This document shows, one piece after another, positions 20,817-32,124 of a stretch of DNA of 64,000 nucleotides; within the stretch, counting starts at the first letter, position 1, and each line of letters begins with the position of its first letter. The DNA is from Phalacrocorax aristotelis. Taxonomy: Eukaryota; Chordata; Aves; Suliformes; Phalacrocoracidae. The stretch covers positions 62,001 through 126,000 of the forward strand of contig NW_027441294.1 in the NCBI RefSeq assembly GCF_949628215.1, read 5' to 3'. The notes beneath the pieces were generated by a model that saw only the letters and a program-made list of their open reading frames with translations, had not been told where the DNA came from and did not search any database. Position numbers and translations under genes: made by a program.

Positions 20817-21237
20817 GTTTTGGCACCCCAGGTGGGAACCTGCTTTTGAATCTCGACGGATCCGTGGGATCGTGGGACCTGCAGCCGGCCCCGAGGAATT
20901 CTCCGGGAGAGCTTCCGATCCCCGGGCCAGAGAATTCTGAGCAAGATCCCCTGGATTGAGGTAAACAAGGCATTCTTTGAAGAAGAAACTTAGGTAGAAT
21001 AATACGTGGGGTTAGTTTCCCACATAGGATAGGATAGCGGGTTTGAGTCCCACAGGCCTGCCCGTAAGGCGCGGCGAAAGCCACGCAGGGTCGGGGCCAA
21101 GAGGTGCCTCGGTTGGTAAGTCTCTGCTAGGCGAAAGCCTGTGGAGCGGGACCCGAGGGTAGGGGAGTCTTCAACAGGGGGTTGAAGTCTCCAGGGATAT
21201 CTAGCAGGGGGCTACAGATCCCAGTGGCAGATTTCCA

Positions 21238-22168
21238 GTGAGACCTCTAACGGGGGTTGGAGTCCCTCTGACTAGTATTTGTGATAGTGCACTATCACAA
21301 CTACTAGTCGACTGGGAGACGGGAGCATTACTGAGTAGGAAACCTATCCCACAGAGAACACCTTTGCGATGTATTTTGAAGCACTGGAAAGACGTCGGGG
21401 GCGGTGACCCACTAACTCGGAAACCATTAATTGAATATTGCAATCATTGGTGGCCAACGTATCAATTGGAAGGTGGGCACAAATGGCCAGAACACGAGAC
21501 ATTGCAATATCGTACCATCTTGCAATTAATGTTGTTTTGTAAAAAGGGAAGGCAAATGGGAAGAAGTGGCATATGTTGATTTGTTCTTTACACCGTGGAA
21601 TCATCCCGAGCAGCAGAAACAGCGTGAGGTATGTCCACAAGATTCTACGGCAATGTTTCTGAAAAGAGGAAAACGTGGTGAGAACTTGAAAGAGTGTTGC
21701 TCTACTTGTGATACTGGATACTTCGCTTGATGAAACTGACAAGAAAATAGCATGGAATACAGCCAGAAGGCAGGTGCAGGGAGCACATGCTAACGGGAAT
21801 TTACAGAGAACAATGAATAAGAATTTTCCATCTACAAATCCCGAGTGGGACCCTAATCAGCCAGGACCCAGGGGAATGTTGACTAGATGTCAGAGAGAGA
21901 TTTTATTTGGAGTAAGACAAGCAATGCCAAAAGCAATAAATTGGTCAAAATTTATGAAGTGAGACAAGAATTAAGTGAGTCCCCTTCAGCCTTTATGGAA
22001 AGACTGAAGGTGACCACCAGAAAATATACTCATTTGAACCCAGAAAAACCAGAAAAAGCAATTCAGCTGGTCTCTATATTCATAAGACAATCAGCCCCAG
22101 ATGGGGGCGGGGGGAGAGAAAACAACCTTCAGAAACTAGAACAACCTGAATCCAGAGATCTGGGTTAA
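21238..22168 (+). pseudogene. gag remnant, unit 2
   Basis: Same frame breaks as unit 1. Palindrome at 21270-21309 with the same single mismatched pair. Confidence 0.8.
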
Positions 22169-22225
22169 ATGCTTGAAGTAGCTCGGCATGAAGGAGACCA
22201 GGGGAATCAACCCTAGCTGAACACC

Positions 22226-25225
22226 TGGTTACACTGAAGCTACGGAATGAAGAAATAGAATTTTTGGTAGATACGGGAGCCACTTATTTGGTATTGAATA
22301 CACGTGAAGAGAAATTTGATCATAAATCAGTAGATGTTGCTAGCGCAACAGGGCAAAGAAAAATTAGCCCCTCTCAGAGCCATTAAAGTTTAAATTGGAG
22401 AAGCAATGTGCAACTCACCAGTTTCTGCATATGCCTGAATGTCCACTGCCTCTGTTATGACGAGATCTATTAGGTCAATTAGATGCTCAAGTAACTTTTA
22501 AAGATGGAGAGGTTAAATCACTAATACCAGAATCAAAAGCCACAGAGGTGAGAGCGTTTATGTTACAGGATTCCTCCAGGGAGGAACGGGTTCCCGAGGA
22601 AGTGGAAAACGTAGTAATTTCTTTGGTTTGAGCGAGCGGAGCTCCGGAGCGATCTAAGTGGGCAGAGCCGGTAAAAGTAACCTTAAAGCCTGGAGCCAAG
22701 CCCGTAAGACAAAAACAATACCCTATTAAGCGAGAGGCTCGAAAAGGATTACAGAAGTTAATTATAAAATTTTTCAGAATATGAGCTTTTAGTGGAATGT
22801 GAATCAGAATATAGTACTCCTGTGTCGCCAGTAAAGAAATCTAGAGGCAAAGAGTATTAGCTAGTTCACGATTTAAGGGCTATAAATCAGGTGGTCCAAG
22901 ATATACATCCGGTAGTAGCTAATCCATACACTTTACTGACCTCTTTTAAAGGAGGAGCATAAACGGTTTACTGTACTAGATTTGAAGGACGCCTTCTTTT
23001 GCATACCTCCAGGCATAAAAAGTCAAAGCCTATTTGCTTTGCAATGGGAAAGCCCCACCACAGAATGAAAGACACAGCTACCATGGACCGTACTTCCACA
23101 AGGATTTAAAAATAGTCCTACGATACTTGAGACTCAGCTGGCAAAAAAAAATTAGAGATATAGAAAAAACAGAACCCAGGGAGAGGCATCTTGTTACAGA
23201 ATGCGGATGACATTCTGATAGCGGCACAAAGTAAAGAAAAATGTTTTGAAATTTTTAAATTTTCTGGGCCAAGGAAGATGCGGAGTTTCCAGAAACAAAA
23301 CCCAAATAGGAAAAGAAGCAGCCATTTATTTAGGATTTGAAATATCTCAAAGACAAAGACAATTAGAAAGTGAAAAGAAAGAAACTATTTGTCAAATTCC
23401 CGAACCTAGCAGCCCGAAGGAACTGAGAGCTTTTCTGAAAACAATGAAATAGCATCAGCTCTGGATTCTGAACTATAGACTGTATGTAAAACCATTATTT
23501 GAGGCATTGAAAGACTCAAAAGGATAAATATTTAACCTGGACGCCCGGATGCCAAACGGCATTCAAAGAACTGAAAAGAGCCTCGATGATGGCCCCTGCA
23601 TTAGGCCTACCTGATTTCGCTAAACCTTTTGAGTTGTTTGTCCACGAAAGACAACATTTAGCCCTTGGAGTGCTGACACAGCGACTGGGAACCTGGAAGA
23701 GACCTGTGGGCTACTTCTCCAAACAACCTGACCACGCGAGTAAAAGATGGCCTAGGTGTTTACGGGCAGTAGCAACAACAGCGCTGCCGATCCGGGAAGC
23801 CCCAAAGTTAACAATGGGACAGAAGATGACAGTATATGTCCCGCACATAGCGGTGACTGTTTTAGAACAAAAGGGGGGTCGTTGGCTATCCCTTAGCAGA
23901 ATGTTGAAATATCAAGTTGTTCTGTTAGAACAAGACGATGTGGAATCGAAGACTACTGCTATACTGAATCCTGCTACGTTTTTAACAACAGAAAACCTTA
24001 CGGACAATTTAGAACACGATCGCTTGCTAACTATTGAACAAGTCTATTCCAGCAGACCAGACCTGAGACACAAACCTCTGGGAAAATCCTGATCTGGAGT
24101 TGTTTACAGATGGAAGAAGCTCTGGGCGAGAAGAGAAGCGAATGGCCGGATATGCTGTCGTTATCGCCGCCGAGGGAACGGAGTCAGGGGTGCTGCCTGC
24201 AAACACCTCAGCACAGAAAGCAGTATTGGTAGCATTGAAGCGAGCTCTGCGAATGGCAGAAGGACAAAGGATAAATATCTAGACTGATTCCAAACGTGCA
24301 TTTGGTGTGATCCACGATCATGGAGCTATTGGGAAGGAGAAAGGACTGCCATCAGCCCAAGAATCATCAATACAGCATAAAGAAGAAATTCTCCAACTTC
24401 CGGAAGACGTGCAGAAACCAAAAGGAGTGGCGGTAAAGCGTTGCAAAGCTCATCAATTTGGCCAGACGGCTGTAAACATAAGCAAACGACTGACCGATAA
24501 AGCTGCAAAGAGGACTGCAGAGCAAGGTATCCTTGCACTAGTACCAGTAAAACAGATCAGAATTCCAAAGTTGAAACCGAGATATAATAAATTGGATGAG
24601 CAATTAGCAGAACAATTGGAAGCATCACAAAACACAGAGAGATGGTAGGTAACACCAGAAAAACAAGTAATAACAACAACCACCCCACAAGTTATGACAG
24701 AACTTGCAAAAGAAAACCATGAGCAAACACATTAGGCTGTAGGCGCTACGGTTTTGAGTTTAAAAACATCTGTAGCGTGTGTAGGCACGACAAGAATAGT
24801 TAAACCCATAGTAGCTAAGTGTCCAATCTGTCCTAGAAATAATCCCCTGAACCAAAGGAAACAACCTTTAGGAGTAACAAAACAAAAAATTCTCCCGGAA
24901 ATTATTAGCAAATTAAGTTCTCTGAGTTACCCAGACAAAATAGATAGAGCAGTATTTGTCAGTGCTGATTGACAAATTTTCTAGATGGCCAGCAGCTTTC
25001 TCGTGCTGCACCGACAAAGCTAGAGTAGTAGTTAAGACGTTGCTGAAGGAAATAATACCAAGATTTAGAGTGCCAACGGGAATGTCCTCTGATAGAGCAC
25101 CACATTTTTTTGCAGAGGTACTTCAACAAATTAATAAAATTTTGGGTAGAAAATGGGACCTGCATACACCCTGGAGACCACAATCAAGTGAAAAATTTCA
25201 GAACATGAAGCAAACACTAAACTGA
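22226..25225 (+). pseudogene. pol remnant, unit 2
   Basis: Shares every stop checked in unit 1. Private or differential changes noted: gagcataaacgg near 22960, ttgcaatgg near 23040, and attcccgaacc near 23400. Confidence 0.85.
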
Positions 25226-25299
25226 CATAGTGGAATATTATTGATCTAGGATGGAAGTATTGAGAAAATTATTATTTCAGAACTTCCAAACAGGGGAAA

Positions 25300-25862
25300 T
25301 GTAACCAAAGTGATGAAATCAACCAGAGACGGTGTTCCATTACGGGAACATGGAGCGTACCAATCAGCGTATCTGTCGATCTGCATTTTAGTCCGTAGGC
25401 GATCATTAATGCGAACAGAACAACAGACAACGTGCTTCTGTCAGAAAAGGATGACAAAACGCGGTTTCGCTTAGCGGACTGAGAAAACTAGCCAAGACTG
25501 CCAAGAGTAAGAGCCGAGAAGCTAAAAGGTAATTCCGGCAGGGGGAGATCGCGACCACCGACTCACAGACCACCACCGACCCAAGTAACAGAAGAGAACA
25601 ACGGAAGAGGACAACCGAGCCTGCGCAGCGATTTACATACGGAACGAGCAAGTTTGTACCAATCAGCAGACAGGACAATAATGAATATGTATGAATACGT
25701 AAAACATTGATCTACAAATTGTACGGGAAAGGTACGTGAGGTACGCACGCCAGGAGGAGCGATCCCCCGTGCATCCGGCGCCGCGAATAAAGAATGCCTG
25801 CTCTTTAATACTAAATTGGTGTTGAGGAGTCGTTTCCGATTTTAACGCGTTTTTCGGTAACA
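25300..25862 (+). repeat. 3' LTR, unit 2
   Basis: 563 bp, the same 3'-type alleles as in unit 1 (gcgtatctg, tccgtaggcgatcatt, aatgcgaacag). Confidence 0.92.
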
Positions 25863-26197
25863 CAGGGAGTCAGATCAAGAGAGCCAGAGAACAACAAAAC
25901 ACCGACAGGCTACAGGACAGAGCAGGAGGAATAAAAAAAAAAAAACGGAGCCAGAGCCAGGCAGAGAGAGGCGGAGAAAGAAAAAGGAACCACAGGCTAC
26001 AGGACAGAGAGAGGGAGGACTGAAAAGACAGGGAGGCAAGGAGCCACTCAGAGCGAGATGGAGAAAGAAGGTGCGGGGGGGGGGGCCGCAAAAAAAAAAA
26101 GTAAATTTTGCAGCAGGTAAGGAAAGAGAGGGGGCCGGGGGAGAGACAGGGAGGGCCCAGGACGCACAAGAGAGGCAACGGGGCCCCAGTGGCCCAG
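25863..26197. repeat. Purine-rich satellite remnant, unit 3
   Basis: A-run near 25933-25944 is the shortest but one in the series. Confidence 0.8.
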
Positions 26198-26572
26198 GAC
26201 TCACCGCGACTCTCGCTCTCAGCGCTGCTGGCACAATTTAGCCGTTCAGATGCTTCTTTCCCCTCCTCTCCTCCCTGCCTCTTCTGCAGCTCCAGACTCT
26301 AGGCCGTCCTCCACCTGAAGAGAATACGTGGGTGTCTTACAGCTCTTACCAGATGAGGCTTCCTAGGCACGTAGCCTAGCTCGCTCGTGCACTACACGCC
26401 CGTACCCAACTCCGGGTTACGCGTACAGACCCTACGGTGCACGTTGGTGGCCTGGCCCGCTGCGGGCTATGAAGGGGGATCCTTCCTCCCCCACCTGCAT
26501 GGACAGGCTCTCTCTTGCCTGCGGCAGGAAGGCAGCTGGCAGCCAGAGCACCTTCAGTTTCTTCTTCTTTAC

Positions 26573-27284
26573 CTTTCGTTGGCGTCTCCAGCTTCAGCTG
26601 AGGCAGCTCCTGTCCGCAGCCGGGAAGGGCTTTGTCTATCCCTTTTCGGCCCTGCGCTGCGAGGACGGCGAGGACGGGCAGAGAGAAGCCACGCGAGCCT
26701 GAGACGGCCGCAGGCAACGGCATCCCCGGGGGAAGGACAGACAACCATGTCCTCAGCACGGTCTCTGGGAGAGGGAAAGAAGAAACAGTGACCGTCATTA
26801 CCGTCGATCGACCCTGGCCAAAGCCTCTCCTTCCGCAGGGGCTTCTGGACACACCGCTCCCTCCCCACGCTACTGCTAAGGGCCCCTGCACCAAGGGGGA
26901 ATCCAGTGCGCTTGAGGGACGGCTTGCTGCCTTCACGACAGGGCCTGGGGGCAGCCTAAGGCTATGCAGCACGCTTATGGGGAGGTGCCGGAGCTGGGGG
27001 CAGGCGCACGGGGCAAGGGGGGCCAGGGGAGGCTGAGCGGGACCTCCGGTGGGCCGGGGAGGCGGCCATCATCTGCGCCCTGGGCACGGGGAAAAGGTCA
27101 TCGTCCTCCTCCTTTCCCTCTTCCCTTCTGTCAGCTCCCGGGGAACTCACCGCTTCTCGGGAAGCGGCCGCACCCGCAAGCCCCCAGTAATCAACACGAA
27201 TCCAACCCCAAAAATACACCTCGCGTACCATACACGCCACAGCCGCCCGGCACCCGAGCGCCGGAAGACCGCGCCTCCCGCCAT
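26573..27284 (-). other. Candidate minus-strand two-exon gene start, unit 3
   Basis: Exon 1 is 27284-27151. C-to-T-type changes replace Arg/Pro codons (RLW, RVWYAR) without breaking the frame. Possible exon 2 is 26764-26573. Confidence 0.22.
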
Positions 27285-27327
27285 GCCCGGCGAACCACGT
27301 GACAGGGCCGGCAGCCACTGCGCCAGG

Positions 27328-27401
27328 AATACAGCTCCCGGCATGCTCTGCGCCACAACCCGGCCGCCCGGCAGCCGCAAGGACTACAGCTCCCGGCATG
27401 C
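27328..27401 (+). promoter_or_regulatory. Tandem ZNF143/THAP11-type sites, unit 3
   Basis: Sites at 27328-27346 and 27383-27401, unchanged. Confidence 0.65.
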
Positions 27402-28390
27402 TCTGCGGCACAACCCCGGCCGCCCGGCGGCCGGTTTGATGCGGAGCCACCCAGCATCCCTGCGAGCACAGCTGCAGGCGCAACAGCAGTTACGCAGCCA
27501 CAACTAGGCACTAAACAAAGGCTTTCCAACACTGGAGGTCTAGAACAGGTAGACATTAGCACAGAAGCACAAGGGGCTCCGTCACCCTGCACAAATCTCC
27601 CCGTGCCTACACACGCACACGTTCAGAAGTTAGTTATCAGAAAACGCCCGACTCAGCCATTTGCCACAGTCACGAGACTCACGACATGATAACACGACAT
27701 GACACACGAGGTGGGCTCAGAGTTTTAAGGCAAGAAATACCTCCCACGCCCCCCACCCGAGATCTTTCAGGGTCCACACCTGCCATCGCCCCGCACCAAA
27801 CCTACCCGGCAAAGGCTTTCAGGTGGCCCGAAACACTGTACACAGAAAATAACCAGGGACAGACCTGCATTGTTCGGAAGCGAACGATGCCCGACCGGGG
27901 CTCCTCTGCGGGGCACGGAGCCCCCCGGCCCCGCCCGGAGACACACACCCGCCCCCCGCTGCCCAAACTCACCCACCAGCGCTCTCCGGCCCCCGGACAC
28001 GGCCGCGCTGCTCTCTCAGGCGGCTGCCGCAGGCGAGGCTCGGGCACCGCCAGGCCTCCAGCGTCCCGAGGGGCTGCCGGCCACCGCAGGGGATGGCTGC
28101 CGGCGGCCGGACCGCCGCGGCGCTCCCCGCCCAGCTCCGAGCAGGCTCCGCCGGCCGCGGGCTTCCCACGCGGGCCGCAGAGGGGCCCCGGCACCGCACA
28201 GGGACGCCTCGCGACCCGGCCGCCACACGCACCGGGCCCTTCGGCCGCCACACGCACCGCTCCCGCCCCCGCTCCGACGCGCCGCGGCACGCGCCACCGG
28301 AAGCCCGAGCCCCGCGGGGCGGCCCTTAAAGGGCGGCCGGAAGGAACGGCCCCCACACGGCCCCGCCACCGCGCCCAGCCGGTGAGCGCC

Positions 28391-28407
28391 AGCGCCCCCT
28401 GCTGGCC
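28391..28407 (-). promoter_or_regulatory. CTCF-type site, unit 3
   Basis: Unchanged even though it lies inside the indel-rich stretch. Confidence 0.7.
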
Positions 28408-28688
28408 GGGCCGCGCTCAGCTCGCGAGGGCGCCGAGGGCCGGGCGGGGCGGGACGCGCCGGCTCGGGGCCAGCGCCTTCTCGGGGCGAGCGGGGAAACC
28501 CCTGCGGGCCCCGGTCACGGCCGGGCAGAGCCGCGCGCCCTCCGAGAGCTGCTGAACGCGGCTGCCGCTCGTGACACATACCGAGCCGTCTGCGACGGGA
28601 GCGGGCAGAGGAGGAAGGGGCCGGCGGCCGCGGCGCCCTGGCCCCAGGCGGGGGGGGGGGGGGCTGGGCCCGGGGGCCGCCCCCCTAC

Positions 28689-28783
28689 TCACAGTTCCCT
28701 CACAGTTCCCTCACAGTTCCCTCACAGTTCCCTCACAGTTCCCTCACAGTTCCTCACAGTTCCTCACAGTTCCCTCACAGTTC
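28689..28783 (+). repeat. 11-bp VNTR, 8 repeats, unit 3
   Basis: Two of the eight repeats are 10 bp (one C missing), part of the unit's indel cluster. Confidence 0.95.
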
Positions 28784-28945
28784 ATCCCATGGACGGAACC
28801 GGGACCTACTGTGAGGCACTGGGAAAGAAGTGGGAGGAAGCCGGGACAGACCAATATAGCCCAGTATGGACTAGACCAATATAGCCAGTATGGACTAGAC
28901 CATATAGCCCAGTATGGACTAGACCAATATAGCCCAGTATGGACT
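28784..28945. repeat. Inverted-minisatellite fragment and four 25-bp repeats, unit 3
   Basis: Repeats at 28848-28945; two of the four have single-base deletions. Confidence 0.85.
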
Positions 28946-30136
28946 GGAGGAACTGCGAGGGAACCGCGAGAGAACCCCACAGAACAAACCATGGGGCACG
29001 AGAAGGCAGAGAATTAAGGAATTAGGGACAGGGAGCAGAAAAAAAAAAAGAAAAAACCAAAGGGAGACAGAGAGCAAAAGGAATCGCAATGCGTACGAGA
29101 GAAGAGAGAAACAATTCTAGCATAGGGTCACGCGGGAGCCAGGGACAGCAAGATGGGAGAAAGGACAGAAGCTACAGGCTACGGGCAGAGAGGGAAGAAT
29201 TAATGAATAGACACAGAGAGATGGGCAGAAAGACATGGAGAAGGCTAAAGATCACACGGCCTACAGGGAAGAGAGAAGAGAGGGAGGAATTTTAAAAACA
29301 GGGGCAAGAAGCCAGAGAGAGGGAGAGAGAAGCAACAATAAAATGGGGGACAAGCCACAGGGCAGCGAGGAGGGAATCAATGAATAAGAACACGAGACCA
29401 AAGAGAACACATGTAGAATGGAAAAAAGGAACAGCGGCCTACAGGAAGGAGGAATTAAAGATCAGGGACTGGAGGCAGACAGAGACACATGAAGAAACAA
29501 GTGAAAAAAAGAAAAAAACAAACCAACAGCAATGGGCTACAAAGACAGAGAGGGAGGAAATGAGGAAATAAAACGTCGCAGCAAGGAGCTGGACAGAGAG
29601 AGATGAGACAAACAAATAGCACGGGTCCACGTGACAGAGAACGTGGAATTAGAACACAGAGAGAGGGAGCCGGGACAGAGAGAGAGGCCGAGAGAAACAT
29701 CTAGACAGGCTACAGCGGGCAGAGGCAGGAATTAAAACCTAGGGACAGGGAGCTGGACAGAGAGAGATGGAGGTCACAGGGAACAGCGGTGGCTGCAGGA
29801 AGAACAGGAATTCATGAATAGGGAAAGGGAGCTGGACAGAGAAGAACTCAGAAAGGCAAGAACAGTCGCAGGGTACAGAGCAGAGAAGACGAATTAAAAA
29901 GCACGGGGGGAGCGTTGAGGCAGACAGAGAGAGATTAAGAAAAAAGTCACGGGCTACGTGGCAAAGCAGGAGGAATTCAGAAACGAGGATGGGAACCAAG
30001 GGAGAGTGTGCTGGTGAAGGATAACGGGCATTAAAAGTGAGGGATGGGGAGCTGGGAAAAGCGAGGCAGAGAAAAACAGAATCACAGAGAGAATCACACA
30101 AAGCCAAAAAAGAAGAAACTGAACAACAGGAACAGG
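28946..30136. repeat. Degenerate purine-rich satellite, unit 3
   Basis: 1,191 bp, a net 7 bp shorter than in unit 1 because of scattered single-base deletions up to about 29,670. Confidence 0.8.
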
Positions 30137-30715
30137 TGTAACCAAAGCGATGAAATCAACCAACCAGAGACGGTGTTCCATTACGGGAACATGGAGCGTA
30201 CCAATCAGCGCACCTGTCGATCTGCATTTTAGTGCCTAGGCGATCGTTAATGTCAGCAGAACAACAGACAACATGCTTCTGTCAGAAAAGGATGACAAAA
30301 CGCGGTTTCGCTTAGCGGACTGAGAAAACTAGCCAAGACTGCCAAGAGTAAGAGCCGAGAAGCTAAAAGGTAATTCCGGCAGGGGGAGATCGCGACCACC
30401 GACTCACAGACCACCACCGACCCAAGTAACACCACCTACTCAGAAGAGAACAACGGAAGAGGACAACCGAGCCTGCGCAGTGATTGACATACGGAACGAG
30501 CAAGTTTGTACCCATCGCTAGACAAGACAATAATGACTATGTATGAGTATGTAAAATTTTCATCTACAAATTGTACAGGAAAGGTGCGTGAGGTACGCAC
30601 GCCAGGAGGAGCGATCCCCCGTGCATCCGGCGCCGTGAATATAGAATGCCTGCTCTTTAATACTAAATTGGTGTTGAGGAGTCGTTTCCGATTTTAACGC
30701 GTTTTTTCGGTAACA
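30137..30715 (+). repeat. 5' LTR, unit 3
   Basis: One extra T near the end (gcgttttttcgg). Has ggcgccgtg where units 1 and 2 have ggcaccgtg. Confidence 0.92.
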
Positions 30716-31136
30716 GTTTTGGCACCCCAGGTGGGAACCTGCTTTTGAATCTCGACGGATCCGTGGGATCGTGGGACCTGCAGCCGGCCCCGAGGAATTC
30801 TCCGGGAGAGCTTCCGATCCCCGGGCCAGAGAATTCTGAGCAAGATCCCCTGGATTGAGGTAAACAAGGCATTCTTTGAAGAAGAAACTTAGGTAGAATA
30901 ATACGTGGGGTTAGTTTCCCACATAGGATAGGATAGCGGGTTTGAGTCCCACAGGCCTGCCCGTAAGGCGTGGCGAAAGCCACGCAGGGTCGGGGCCAAG
31001 AGGTGCCTCGGTTGGTAAGTCTCTGCTAGGCGAAAGCCTGTGGAGCGGGACCCGAGGGTAGGGGAGTCTTCAACAGGGGGTTGAAGTCTCCAGGGATATC
31101 TAGCAGGGGGCTACAGATCCCAGTGGCAGATTTCCA

Positions 31137-32067
31137 GTGAGACCTCTAACGGGGGTTGGAGTCCCTCTGACTAGTATTTGTGATAGTGCACTATCACAAC
31201 TACTAGTCGACTGGGAGACGGGAGCATTACTGAGTAGGAAACCTATCCCACAGAGAACACCTTTGCGATGTATTTTGAAGCACTGCAAAGACGTCGGGGG
31301 CGGTGACCCACTAACTCGGAAACCATTAATTGAATATTGCAATCATTGGTGGCCAACGTATCAATTGGAAGGTGGGCACAAATGGCCAGAACACGAGACA
31401 TTGCAATATCGTACCATCTTGCAATTAATGTTGTTTTGTAAAAAGGGAAGGCAAATGGGAAGAAGTGGCATATGTTGATTTGTTCTTTACACCGTGGAAT
31501 CATCCCGAGCAGCAGAAACAGCGTGAGGTATGTCCACAAGATTCTACGGCAATGTTTCTGAAAAGAGGAAAACGTGGTGAGAACTTGAAAGAGTGTTGCT
31601 CTACTTGTGATACTGGATACTTCGCTTGATGAAACTGACAAGAAAATAGTATGGAATACAGCCAGAAGGCAGGTGCAGGGAGCACATGCTAACAGGAATT
31701 TACAGAGAACAATGAATAAGAATTTTCCATCTACAAATCCCGAGTGGGACCCTAATCAGCCAGGACCCAGGGGAATGTTGACTAGATGTCAGAGAGAGAT
31801 TTTATTTGGAGTAAGACAAGCAATGCCAAAAGCAATAAATTGGTCAAAATTTATGAAGTGAGACAAGAATTAAGTGAGTCCCCTTCAGCCTTTATGGAAA
31901 GACTGAAGGTGACCACCAGAAAATATACTCATTTGAACCCAGAAAAACCAGAAAAAGCAATTCAGCTGGTCTCTATATTCATAAGACAATCAGCCCCAGA
32001 TGGGGGCGGGGGGAGAGAAAACAACCTTCAGAAACTAGAACAACCTGAATCCAGAGATCTGGGTTAA
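31137..32067 (+). pseudogene. gag remnant, unit 3
   Basis: Palindrome at 31169-31208, one mismatched pair. Private changes include cactgcaaag near 31282. Confidence 0.8.
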
Positions 32068-32124
32068 ATGCTTGAAGTAGCTTGGCATGAAGGAGACCAG
32101 GGGAATCAACCCTAGCTGAACACC

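Larger units (their letters stand above)
15947..25862 (+). repeat. Macrosatellite unit 2 (9,916 bp)
   Basis: The copy most similar to unit 1. In the 4,483-bp proviral interior I noticed about five single-base differences and no indel. Confidence 0.97.
20239..25862 (+). mobile_element. Defective gammaretrovirus-like provirus, unit 2
   Basis: CAGG duplication at 20235-20238 and 25863-25866. The same env and nucleocapsid losses are present. Confidence 0.88.
26198..28688. promoter_or_regulatory. GC-rich promoter core, unit 3
   Basis: Shares gcaccaaggggg and cttcagctgaggc with unit 4, but ccatacacgccacagcc with unit 5. From about 27,811 on it contains many private indels, including one (gccgcggcacgcgcc) that disrupts the NRF1-like site. 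Confidence 0.7.
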
